From positions 62,001 to 126,000 of the forward strand of contig SGPM01000018.1 in assembly GCA_004802725.1 (NCBI GenBank): a stretch of 64,000 bases of DNA, written 5' to 3'. Positions 11,943-23,900 of the stretch are shown piece by piece; position 1 is the first letter of the stretch, and each line of letters opens with the position of its first letter. Below the pieces are notes generated by a model. The model had not been told where the DNA came from. It saw only the letters and a program-made list of their open reading frames with translations, and did not search any database. Source of the stretch: Antrodiella citrinella. Its lineage: Eukaryota; Basidiomycota; Agaricomycetes; Polyporales; Steccherinaceae. Position numbers and translations under genes: made by a program.

Positions 11943-12735
11943 GTCGGAGCGCCGGAGCGCCCTTATCCGCATTTGGTCGCAGCCCGACGCGCCTGGGTCG
12001 CGATCGGTCGCAACTCCAACACGTCCAGCTCGCGACCGATTACAACTCCAGCGCACGCTCTCGGTNGCNACCNACGGTGTTTTTTACACCCAGTTGCGGC
12101 CCGACGCGTCCTTTCTGCGTTCGGTTGCAACCCGGCGCGCGCTTTCTGCATTTGGTTGCAACCCGACGCCATTCGTTGCGATTGGGTTGCACCCGCACAC
12201 GATTGGGCGCGATTACGCGTGATTCGCCGACGTGCTGGCCGCAACTAGCCATCGGGCGTGACTCGAGCTTGTCATATTCATTCAAAATACTTGTGACTAC
12301 TACATACCTACAAACCTTTGACAGACATACTTTGTATACCTTTGACACCCATTTTCGCCTGAGTCTGGGCTTTCATCAAATACTGATTCATTTTCATGTT
12401 ATTGTCTATGTCTTTCACCAACATATCTCTATGGCTAAGGTTTCCTTTTACATCGTGTGACACATTACCTTTGGCATGCCTCAAGTCCTATGTCACAGTC
12501 TGAAGAAAGGGATGTTGAATGAAATATATGACGTGATGTTATGTTTGTACATTAGCTTCATTGTCACGTCCCTAATACATGGTGTCAAAGGCAACCTTTG
12601 GCACCGAGGAATTTCTGGCACGAATATGTGTCATCAGTTACCTATTACGGTACGTATAAGTATGACAAAAATAAAATAAAATGAAACGGTATACACGCTT
12701 TTGGCACCGCGCTTTATTGCGCTATGCTTGCCGTG
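11943..12735 (-). repeat. Right inverted arm of the foldback element
   Basis: Ends GCAAGCATAGCG-complement then TTGCCGTG at 12735, directly before the ATG at 12736. Matches the left arm with small indels and substitutions. Confidence 0.88.
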
Positions 12736-15700
12736 ATGATTTCGGAAGAAGACGTCGCTGAGGAAATTCGCGAGTATCTTCCTGGAACGGAAGAGGTCGT
12801 CGTGCAATACCTCTCGGGATATCTCATGGGCATGGATGAAGCAGCGGAGGACGAGGACGTCCTGGAAGTTACTCGAATGATCCTGGATTCCGCATTACCA
12901 TCTACGTCTCGTAGCACAGGGAATGCTCAACTCGACAAGTTGATTACAAAACTCGGCGAGCTGCTTGCGGAGCCGTTAAAAAAGAGGGTGGAAGAACACC
13001 AAACGGGAAGAGCAAGCGGGCTGGTCAGGTTGGACAAAGTGGTGGATTTGAGTAAAGCTGCTGTAATGAGTAGCACCATTGCTCTCGGTGAAGGTGTGGA
13101 CTTGGAGAGCATTAACAAAGGAAAGTGAGTGTATATGTCGTTAGCTGTTGAGGCCCCACCGCACTAACAACGCTTCAGAGCCTCCCGCGTAGATGTTAAA
13201 AAGCTTGAAAAACAAGAGGCCAAGTTGCGAGTATGTATTTTATACACTGCTAGTCCTGCTGGCTCTCATTATTACACCGCGCAGGCCAAAATCGAGAAAA
13301 GGTCACATCGTGATTTATATGAAGGCTCCAAACTGCTGGATCAACACAAGAAACAGGTGCGTTTCCCTGTGCCACTTGTGTGCCGCATAAACTTACTATC
13401 TACATGCAGCAATCGTACGAGGAAATGTTCATGAAGATCAATCCCTTGGAGGCCGCTATAGCTTCGAAGAACAAGACCAAGGATATTCATCTTCCATCCA
13501 TCGACGTGAGCTTTGCCTCCAATCGCATTCTGTATGTTAATTTTCTTATTTTACCCACACTCCGACTGACAACCGACTATGAAGCTCTGGAGCTTCCTTA
13601 ACTTTGGCACATGGACGCCGTTACGGCTTGATTGGTCGTAACGGTGTGGGTAAGTCAACTCTGTTGCGGCACATCGCCATGCGAGAAGTCCCAATTCCGG
13701 CACATATTACGATCCTTTTCGTCGAACAAGAGGTTGGTTTTCAGCTTGCTGCTACTCTGACTACAAAACCCATCTTTTGTCTGCTAGATTGTAGGAGACG
13801 ATACTACGGCATTGGAGTCCGTGTTGAAGGCAGACGTCTGGCGAGATATTCTACTCCAAGAGGAGGCGACGCTTAACACAAAGCTTTCTGAGCTGGAGGG
13901 CGAAGGTGACGAGAAACGGTTTGAGGATGCAAGGGATGAAGCACAGAGCCGCCTTGCCGAGGTCCACGCAAGACTTGCGGAGATGGAGGCAGAAAGTGGT
14001 CCTGCCCGTGCAGCTGCCCTGCTGGCTGGTGAGATGCATGTGTATGTGCAAACCACTGACATGAACTGACGAGTCATCTCAGGTCTCGGATTCAGTGAAA
14101 CCGACCAATCACGGCCTACGAGGTCGTTCAGTGGTGGATGGAGAATGCGACTTGCTTTGGCGAGAGCGCTCTTTGTGAAGGTATGCGGTATTTCTCTGGT
14201 GTGGCCCTCTACTCAATCGCGTCTATCTCGTAGCCCGCTTTGCTTCTCTTGGATGAACCTTCCAACCACAGTGAGTTTGCTCATGTGGACGATGTAGCGA
14301 CACTTCTGATAGCGGAGTGTAGTTGATTTGAACGCTTTGGCATGGCTCGAGGACTACCTGCAAACGTGGCCCGGGACACTGTTGGTTGTGTAAGTTGACC
14401 TGTCCCTTTTGGTAGTATCGCATGGCACTGAAGCGTATCTATTCAGATCTCACGATCGTGCATTCCTGTACGTGGCCTTCGTTTATCGATGTACTTAATT
14501 TGCTAACTTTTGGGCAACAGGGACGCTGTAGCTACCGACATTATTCATCAGCATTCTAGTCGCCTTGACTATTATAAAGGGTAAACTTCGTATCCTGTGC
14601 TGAGCGTTGAGCTGACCTGAGCATAACTATTTCGCAGAAACTTCACTCAGTTCTACTCCACGAAGTCTGAGCGCGACAGGAATCTTCTCAAGGAGTACGA
14701 GACCCAGATGGACTATCGCAAACATCTTCAGGCCTTCATTGATCGTTGGCGGTACAATGCCAACCGAGCGGCACAAGCACAATCGAAGATCAAGATTCTC
14801 GAGAAGGTATTACCGCACAAGACCGTATATCAAACTTTGACTGATAATACTGACAGCTTCCTGAACTGCAACCGCCTGAAGCAGCCGAGACGGAGACTTT
14901 CAAGTTCCCGGAGACTGAGAAGATCTCACCGCCGATTCTGCAGCTGAACGAGGCAGCTTTCGGATACACTCCTGACAAGATTCTTCTGAAAAATATCAAT
15001 ATCGATGTGGGCCTCGATTCCAGAATCGCAGTCGTAGGTCCTAACGGTGCTGGAAAGTCTACATTGTAAGCTAACAACGCTGTCGTAATATTAATGGATG
15101 GTCACTAACACGTTCATGTTTAGGATCAAACTTCTGACTGGAGAGCTCAAGCCTATGGCTGGTCATGTCAGCCAGAATGGACGATTGAGGATGTGAGTAG
15201 TCTCGTATTGACAACGATAATCGCATTATTAACGTCTTCACAAGTGGCTACTTTGCGCAGCATCACGTCGACAGTCTGACACCCACCATGACCCCGGTAC
15301 AATTCCTTGCCTCCAAATTCCCTGGGAAAACAGAGCAGGAATATAGAGGACATCTGGGTAATTTCCAGATCAGTGGCATGACTGGGTAAGTACTTCCCAG
15401 GGCGGATCGTTGAGCCCGTTTGTCTTACCAGCCACTGCATCCAGGTTGCAATTGATTGGCACCCTGAGTGGAGGTCAGAAGTCTCGCGTGGCTTTCGCTG
15501 TGCTATCCCTGCAGCGACCCCATGTGCTGCTGCTCGACGAGGTTCGTTTTGTGGTCATTTTTGATTTTGCGTGATTATTGACGACAATTGATTCAGCCCA
15601 CCAATCACTTGGATATTGAAGTACGTTCGTTCGGTTAGATGGAGGATTACACTCACATCTCGTCCAGGGTTTGGATGCTCTCATGACAGCGTTGAAAGAA

Positions 15701-15967
15701 TGGAATGGAGGTGTCATCGTCATTTCTCACGACGAGAGATTTATCACCACTGTCGCCAAAGAGGTACGCTTTCATCATTTGCACACCTTTAGATTTATTG
15801 ATTTCCTCTGCTCTAGTTGTGGGTTTGCGCTGACAACACGGTCTCGAAGTTCAGGGGCGACGTGCAAGCTTACAAGGTTCGGGTCACTTTACACCTGCTA
15901 CTGTGTAGACTGACATGATATACTTTTCCAGAGTCTCATTGTCAGCAATATCAAAGCTCGCCCGTGA
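12724..15967 (+). CDS. GCN20: ABC-F family ATPase, GCN20-like (no membrane domain)
   Basis: Cytosolic ribosome-associated ATPase; in yeast Gcn20 works with Gcn1 to activate the Gcn2 kinase upon amino-acid starvation. About 20 exons separated by 47-60 nt introns; about 740 residues. The N-terminal ~200 residues ([12 protein letters not shown], later a Lys/Glu-rich coil) match the Gcn20 extension rather than bacterial Uup types. First ATPase: Walker [10 protein letters not shown], signature [17 protein letters not shown], Walker [10 protein letters not shown], switch VSHDRAFLD. Linker YKGNFTQF is typical. Second ATPase: [45 protein letters not shown]. Ends in [12 protein letters not shown]. Two in-frame ATGs compete as the start: 12724 lies inside the arm of the foldback element, while 12736 directly follows the element and is probably the ancestral start. 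Confidence 0.95.
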
Positions 15968-16669
15968 ACGTATTGCATGTCCAAGAACCACCGCTTGTTT
16001 CAAGACATTGCACGAAAATGTAGCAGTAATTGTCAGCTATCGAAAACAGTTCAGCTCAAACGAGGTTCGATTCTGCATCGAATTCGGCCATGACTGCGGA
16101 CTCTCATAATGTGATGGTCTCATCAATTCACTTAGCATCAGACCCTGCACGAATACTTTTACCTTTCTACGGCGACTTGAGAGAGGTGATCCTCCTATCT
16201 TACTCGTGATGACAGATTGCTGCGGATGTCGAACCTCATTTTCGAAGGTGAGGAGAAGTTCTGCGACTGCGATCTCTGATAGCTCCCCCTCCTTTTCTTC
16301 CAATGGTATGTCACACTTCCGAGGCAGTTCTAGCAAGGTCCTGGCCAAAGTTCACGAGTCCCAGATTGAGCTGACAGGAATCGTTACTACGACACTACGC
16401 AAGAGTCGTCCCCGAATGTGGCTACTTGAGTATGGGACAAACTAGCCAGAAGGTGTGTTGTCTTTCTATCACCGCAAAACGGTCACTTTAGCCCGGCATT
16501 CTGATGTATTGGATGTGCACGAAGAACACACCCCAAAAGACCTCGGAAGGTCGTGTACACGTGTACATGTGACGGTGAGACTCGCCCGTTGGCGCATCTT
16601 CTAGCGCATCTTCTACATATAAGACCACCCAGTCTGCGGAAACATCTCGCTGCACATCAACCGTTCGCC
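15968..16669. other. Intergenic region, promoter of the 7-TM gene
   Basis: Short frames on both strands with no recognisable domain. A CATATAAGA stretch near 16616-16624 is a plausible TATA box about 50 bp before the ATG at 16670. Confidence 0.5.
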
Positions 16670-17977
16670 ATGTCTGGGTCGCCCATCTTCAACGCCACCG
16701 GCGTCAGCTCTAGCATCCCAGTCTCAGTCTCGGGCCAGTTGCCTACAGTAATTGTCACCGCTATCAGCTCCAATGCGACTGGCACTGGCAACGCAAACAC
16801 CAATAGCTTCCGCACACCGAACACCTCTACCGAGTTGTTATTCCGCGAGCAGACCGTCAATGCAGCTGCTTACCTGGCAGCGATTGCATGGGGTGAGTTG
16901 GTTGATATTGTGATCGACCATTGCTTACTCTGTGACAGGCTTGTACTTAGCCATCGTTTACAAGGCTGTGTCAAACATTGTCAAGAGCAAGAACAGGAGG
17001 AATTTGAGATGGATACCTTTCATAGGAGCACTCTTCATCTGTGCGACCGTCAGCATGTGCTGCTTTGTGAACTTCAACGAGCAAGCATGGATCGACCAAC
17101 GCGGCTTCCCTGGTGGATCTCTGTACTTCCTCGCATATTCCTGTCTACGTCACAGCTATCGTAACATCTGTGATCACTCAGTTTCTTGGTCAAAGCTTCC
17201 TCGTGCGTAGCAATGCCTCGGCTGAGGGTTATAATTCAACGATTCTAACACTAAACATAGGTCTACCGCTGCCATGCTCTTTTCGACAAACGCTGGATCA
17301 CTATTCCTCTCGCAATCTGGGTTACGACCGTTTTGGGTATGTTCAAGCACGTTCGTACAGCCCACTTCTCCTCACAAATTGTTTGACAGGTTTGTCCATC
17401 GGGTACGCGGCCGTACTTGCAAATAGCCGCGTACAGTTCACTCTGTTCGATCCAGACCGTCCGCTCACCCTATATCAACCTTCTATCGACCTTGCTATGG
17501 CCTTCAACATCGTTGTTGCCGCCACGCTTCTGGGACGGTTGATCTACTTCGCTGTCAAGGTTCCGACTTCATTCCCTATTCATATCCGCAACAAGTTCGT
17601 CCGTGCGGATGCCATCCTCACAGAATCCGTCCTGTTCCTCGGGCTTATTTCTCTGGTGTACGTCTGCCTCTTCGGTGAGGGTATGACGGGTGCCAATCTG
17701 TTCTTCCCACTCATTGTCCAACTTGAGGTATGTTCAAGTTATTCTTCGATTTTCATTGATCGAATCTGAATGCTTTGACTCGGAACAGGCTATCTTCCCG
17801 ACGCTCATCGTCATCCGTCTTGTTCAAGGATGGGGATGGGATTCTGGTGTCATCTACAGAAAACCCACGGATTATCATTACTCCTACGCTCGTGGCATAT
17901 TGAGCGACACGGACAGCGAAGTTGCTACTGCCGTGGAGAAAACTGGGATGCATTCTGTCGGCGCGGAAGCTGCTTAG
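16670..17977 (+). CDS. Seven-TM-type basidiomycete membrane protein of unknown function, one-base frame break
   Basis: Polytopic membrane protein related in layout to the gene at 36791-38058. Exons: 16670-16892, 16939-17202, 17261-17336, 17390-17727, 17789-17977. A Ser/Thr-rich N-terminus with N-glycosylation sequons (NAT, NTS) precedes several hydrophobic helices: AAAYLAAIAWGLYLAIVY, FIGALFICATVSMCCFV, VYVTAIVTSVITQF, WITIPLAIWVTTVLG, and the block from ESVLFLGLISLVYVCLF; a WIDQRGFPGG loop matches NRNYPGG of the other gene. The exons total 1090 nt, one base too many: GGSLYFLAY and IPVYVTAIV are in different frames, meeting at about 17125-17145 (CTCGCATATTCC). A 43 nt intron (GTGGAT...GTCACAG) would restore the frame but deletes the conserved GGS block, so an indel is likelier. 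Confidence 0.7.
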
Positions 17978-18457
17978 ATTGTCAGCTCCACACGCTTGCT
18001 CTCCGGCAATCCGGGAGCCCTCGGTAGAATCCTCGTCAAGGTAAGGTTTTTCACTTCTTGCGACGAAAGTCGGCGGACTAGTAGCAGAGTACACAATCTC
18101 GGACATTTGGCCTACGACTTTCTGACTGCGCTTATGCGATGTACGATCTAGCTGTGATTTTTAAGGTCGAGTCTGCGATAATGAGTAAAACAGAAAAGAA
18201 ACAAAGTCTGATGTACTTGCGCGCTTTGTACCAATGTTCATGCTCGCTTGCTATTTATCGTTCACCGCGGATTTGAGCCAGAGGCCACAGCCATTCATGG
18301 ACGCGAAGTTGAACATACAGTACTGTGCAATTGTGGCTGTCGAGACAATGGTAATGTATTCAGTTGCGGCGGTCCTTATCTAACCGAGATCCTCCCCCGC
18401 GAGTTCAACAAATTGCATAAATGCAATGGTCTCTATCGCATTATAGTGCAACATACT
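17978..18457. other. Intergenic region upstream of U6 copy 1
   Basis: No protein-coding signal. ATTATAGTG at 18439-18447, roughly 15-20 bp before the U6 start, is a weak TATA-like element. Confidence 0.4.
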
Positions 18458-18481
18458 GTCCCCTTCGGGGTGACATACGAA

Positions 18482-18512
<31 letters not shown>

Positions 18513-20901
18513 GGCCCCTGCACAAGGATGACACGCTTTCCCGGAGTGGTAGACCTACGGGTCTCAATATTTATGCTTCTTTTTGCTGTCCAGACTTCTC
18601 CGATGGTTCCGTTGAGTGGTCTCGCGATATCGTTATGCACACCAGTTGGTCATAACGTTTATAGTCCCAGCACAGTATACTTCTACGCATGGCTATACTA
18701 CTGCAGTGTACGATAAGGATCCCTATAACAGCGCACAGACCCTGGAAGTAGTCCAATGCTCAGACATCCTGTTGCTGCGGCTATGTCATGACCCACTGGA
18801 TCTGCAAGCAACTCCGATCATAACTCGACGTGTTGCTTTATGAGAAACAGAGCGCTGGTCTGGGACCTGCCCTCTGAAGAAGCTCTCCAAGCTGCATGAG
18901 ATCGGGTGACGGGACGCAGCGGCGTTGTCGCTACTCAAATTAGTGATGCTGATCGGACAGTAGCGCGGACGACGCTAGCTGCGAAACGTCAGCAATTTAA
19001 GTGCCCTGAAGTAGCGAAACATACCGGACTCAGAAAACAAGCCTCAACCTAATCTTGGCTTCTTCCTCGAAGGACCTCCACCGTTACCACCTCCAGAACT
19101 CGCGAAACTAGTAGCGCTACCCTGGCCTTGGACCATTTGGCTCTGCCCAAACTGGGATCCTTGGCCTTGAAGCGCACTCGTCGGAGCGGTTTGTAACGGG
19201 AGCATGGAGGGCGCATCGTCATTCGTGATTCGCCGTAATGGAGGGAGGTGACCGGAGGATATGCCATGAAATGAACTACAAAAAATGATGAGCGGTCATC
19301 GTAGTGATAATTTTGCAATCTTACTTTTGCGTGGGCTTGGGATCCTCTTCGAACCATTTATGCTGCAGCGCTTTCTTTGCTGTCAGGCGTTTATCAGGAT
19401 CGTACACGAACAGCTCCCTCAGGAAGTCGTATCCGTATTGCGACTTCATACGCGGAGTTGCCCACTCTAATAAACGGTCTGGATATCTGTATACGAGAAT
19501 GATGTATTTGATTGATAGCACGAGTCGAGACGTACGTACGGCTCGAGTCGCTTCATGCTTTGGTACTCAGGCATATGCCTAATCCCTGGCCAATCATTCT
19601 CTGCAAGAGACGTTTGAGCTGGAAGAAGATAGCATAAGTTAATAAGACTCGCCATCGGGTGTGCCGAGCACCTCAAATATCTTCACTACCTGGTCCTTCT
19701 GGAACGGCACGTTCTTCTTCGAATCCAACTTGGCCTCTTCGCCTTTGAAGATAGGTCTCAAGCTAGCCATCTCCGCGACGACACATCCTATTGCCCATAC
19801 ATCCACAGCCATGTTGTAATGCTTCGCACCGAGAAGCAATTCCGGCGCACGGTACCATATCGTGACGACCACCTTGTCTCCGGCGAAAAGAGGCTGAAGT
19901 GGTTCGTATGTCAGACGAGCAAGGCCCAAGTCGCCTATCTTAACTACACCGCCAGAAGTAATGAGAATGTTGGCCGGTTTGAGATCTCGATGGATGATGT
20001 GACACGAGTGCAAATAAAGTAGACCGTTCAGAAGTTGGTACGTGAGGGACTTGAGCACGGAGTGGGCAATCGGGCGACGAAGTGTCTGGGAATGGTGATG
20101 AATGACTTGCTGTGACGAGGTACTCAGCATCGTCAATAGGTGAAGTGAAAAGAATACGCACCAAGAAGTCGTGCTCAGCATAGTCGAACACCATGTAGAT
20201 CGATTTATCCTCCAGAATGACCTCTTTCAGTGCGACTACGTTGGCATGAGATATCTCTTTGTTTAACTACAATGCTTATCAGATGGTTCCGTAAGATCAG
20301 AATATATCGCTCACAGCAATTTCTCGTATTGCACTCTGGCTGATACCTGTGTAGGTAATGACGTCTCCTTCCTTGTCTGGTTTGAACTTCTTAATCGCGT
20401 GTACGGTTGCGCTTTCCTCTTTGCTGACTGCCTTGTAGACTCGCCCGTATGTCCCAGAAGAGATGAAACCCAAAATTGTGTACTTGTCTCCAACACGGCG
20501 GCGAGCGTTGTCGCGTTTGGAACGATAGAATCGCATTGGGTCCTGCTGGAACATGTGTTGAGGCTTGTCATCAAGAGACTGCATCACAGGCAAAGGTAAT
20601 ATTGAAATTCTGTTGATACGTCTTCCTCCGGATGTTGAGAATGTTATCACCGCTTCAAGTTCAAGAAAAGTCGTGAAGCGTGGTCATCGGTGCTAGGTGG
20701 TCACCGGTCACTGTCTGAGATGGCGAGGATTAGCCTTAGCGCTAAGGCGCAGCCAATCAGAGAGGCGTTTTGATCGCCGAAATCGATCATCTTCCTTGAG
20801 ACCACAAAGTGCGTACCCGTGGCTTAAACAAAATACGAAACCACGTCAGCCATCACCACACCTCGATGTACACCGTTGTCCCCTTCGGGGTGACATACGA
20901 A

Positions 20902-20932
<31 letters not shown>

Positions 20933-23900
20933 GGCCCCTGCACAAGGATGACACGCTTTCCCGGAGTGGTAGACCTACGGGTTTCAATATTTATGCTTCT
21001 TGTTACGCTCGATACCAAACGTCTCTGGACAGTCTCATCTTCTCTGGATTTTCTTTCCATCGGTATCGTTTTATCATTCATGCATTCGGGATGCTAACGC
21101 CGCGACGCAGGAGTGGTCTAAGTGTGGGACTATCTGGCCAGTACGTATAGTACCAGCACGTAGACTACTTTAGAACTCGCTCGCAACACTCTGCTCTTGA
21201 AATGAGAAGCTTCTTCGATATTAGCACGCACGTATCAATGTGCATGATTATTGACAGGCTGCTGAACCCGAAAGTAGTTGACTGGTCAAGTTGCGGGATG
21301 TTGGCTGTAGTATACGTTTCCTCGCCCTTTACGTCTGAGTCCGGTCATCGCCTTTGCAGATACAAAATGTAAATGGATCCAAAGACTGCAGAGATTGTGT
21401 GCAGACCGATCCAGCTGCCTAGCACTATGTCATCAGGCAATGAATGTATGCAAGCACCCTTGCATTCCAATGCCAAACACGTATAGACCGTCGAGGGATT
21501 GTGAAGGAAGATGGATGCGAATATGAGAAAGTCCGTCCGTTGCAGCCTTACTTGAAACACCAAGGTCAATACATCGGGCCAGTGACTGAGCTCTTGATAA
21601 CTCCGGATTTCATTATTCCTGTATCTGGTAGGTATAGCACCTGGACAGCACTGATATACCCAACGTCACGGTCGATTCGTATCAGGTCTGACTTAGGAAT
21701 CTGCCAGGCGTGCATATATGGTATGAGTGAGATCAATGCGGCGCGTGATATTCAGGAACTGTGTTACCTATCGTATACATAGATGTGGCGGCCTTGCTGA
21801 CTGCTATGAACTCGGAGCTTCCGCCTTGGATTACTAGGTACCTTATCAGCGTTGACTAGGGGGGAGAGAGAACTGACACCTATGCCTGCTGCCACCCCTG
21901 CACTGAAGCCGGCTCTCTTATGACCTTCAGACGCTCGACCAGGCCCAGTACGACAGACGTATCGCCGTATGAAGTCATGCAAGATTGAGTCGATCTGAGA
22001 TAAAATGGTGCTTTGCACGGAAGTAAGTCCACAGTCCAGGATGTCGCAAGGACAAATGTTGATAGATGTAGAAGCGCGAATGTCGATTCCGCTGGTCATA
22101 GCAGCCGTATATGGACGCATGGGTTGTTGTCTCGATATTGATGAGTATGCAGACATCAATTCACCGTCTACGGCCGAGAAGTTGCGTGGCACAGGAGTGG
22201 CTGCCATCCATCAAACAGCCAGCCTATCTGTGACTGATTTGCAAGAGGTCTCGTCAGTATTGAGTCGGATTGACCGCAGCTCCGATCCCTCCTGCCGATA
22301 GACGGTCTTCCTGCGCTGCCCATCCAACTGCCATCTTCAGCGTGCGGTGCTGTGGTCGGACATCACAAGCCGGGCACAAGTATGACAATAACCATGTCAC
22401 AGAAGACATGTATTCGACATACGTCTTTGGCCGGCACAGTGATGAATGTGATGCACATGCTTGGCACATGCCGTCATGGTACGTGTGCTGTGGCTGGCGT
22501 GCGCATCTAATGATCAGCACACTGTGAATGTGAACTCATCATATGCGCAGTGCGCACCTTTCACATTCTAACGCAAGAGTGTTATGCGTTCAGTGCTCGC
22601 CAGAGGAGATGACTATCTTGCAAAACCCTTGTCGGAGTTTGAAAATATAGCCTGAACACAGCACGAATGTTTTCTTCCGTCGTCCTATGATACTGGAATC
22701 TTCTCGAGTGTGCCAAAACACGTATGGTAACGTACTGTATTGGAGTTCTGTCCAAGCCTGAGAGTCGAGACTTGTCTTTGACACTCGCAGCGGCCACGCG
22801 TACACCAGCGGCAAAAAGCGGTACCGGAAGCCGCCGGAAAGTACCGGGTACACAAAACCGCTGGTCTGGCTGTCCTTCCTCCTCCTGACTTCCAACCACC
22901 ACCATCCTCTGAAATCTGTATCTGCTTTCACGCAATTACCTCGCCCACGATTTCGTCCTACGGTCTATTTACTACCAACATCTTCTGCTCGAACAGAAGA
23001 TTCATGCTCCGACCTCCAATCGACATACCGCGGCATAAACATTTATATCATCCCGACCCTTCCACTAGCCTTGTCAGTATCCGTCTCCGCACCGATACGT
23101 GAAATATGCTCATTGTCTCGGTGTATAGCGCTAAACCCTCCTATTCATCATGGCTGTTGTAAATGTTCGTCGCGACGTCGATGACAAATTCTACCGATAC
23201 CGGTGCGTGAGCTCTTTTGCCCCAAGCTTCTCTGCTTACTCACACGCTCGTGGTACACAGCATGCCTCTCCTCATGACCAAGATCGAGGGCAAGGGAAAT
23301 GGTATCAAAACTGTCGTTCCCAACATGTCCGACGTCGCTCGCGCACTGAGCCGACCTCCCACCTACCCTACCAAATTCTTCGGCTGTGAACTCGGCGCTC
23401 AGACCTCCTTCGACGAAAAGAATGACCGATACATCGTCAATGGCGCTCACGAAGCGAACAAGCTCCGCGAACTGCTCGACGGCTTCATCGACAAATTCGT
23501 ACTCTGCAAGTCGTGCAAGAACCCTGAGACGGATTTGATCATCACGAAGTCGGAGGAAATCTTACGAGACTGCAAGGCCTGTGGCGAGCGCACCGGTGTG
23601 GACATGCGCCACAAGCTGACTACCTTCATCGTCAAGAACCCGCCGAAGAATCCGAAGAAGTCGAAGGGCAAGAAGGGAACTAGCAATGCGGACAGCCCCA
23701 CACCGGGTGGTCAACACGCCGAGTCCGCTAGCGCGGACGTCGATGCTGAGGCAGATGCTAGTGATGATGAACTCATGAAGCGCATCAAGGCCGAAGCTGC
23801 CGTTCTTACCACCGAAACCTCCATCGCCAAAGAGGATTGGTCTGTCGACACCTCTGCCGAGGCTGTCAAGGCCCGAATCAAGGCTGTCGAAGCTGGGGTC

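Larger units (their letters stand above)
10988..12735. mobile_element. Foldback-type element with ~0.8 kb inverted arms
   Basis: The sequence from 10988 reads CACGGCAAGCATAGCG, and the reverse complement of 12735 leftwards reads CACGGCAAGCATAGCG as well; the match continues, with scattered differences, for about 800 bp into each side (left arm 10988 to about 11795, right arm about 11943 to 12735). A spacer of about 150 bp (roughly 11796-11942) separates the arms. The inner part of each arm (11465-11795 and 11943-12260) is GC-rich and full of short GGTTGCAACC-like and CGCGACC-like units. No transposase is present, so this is a non-autonomous element. No target-site duplication is visible (left flank AGCCTTTA, right flank ATGATTTC). 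Four undetermined bases (11806, 12066, 12069, 12073) fall in it, as expected for a long palindrome. Confidence 0.9.
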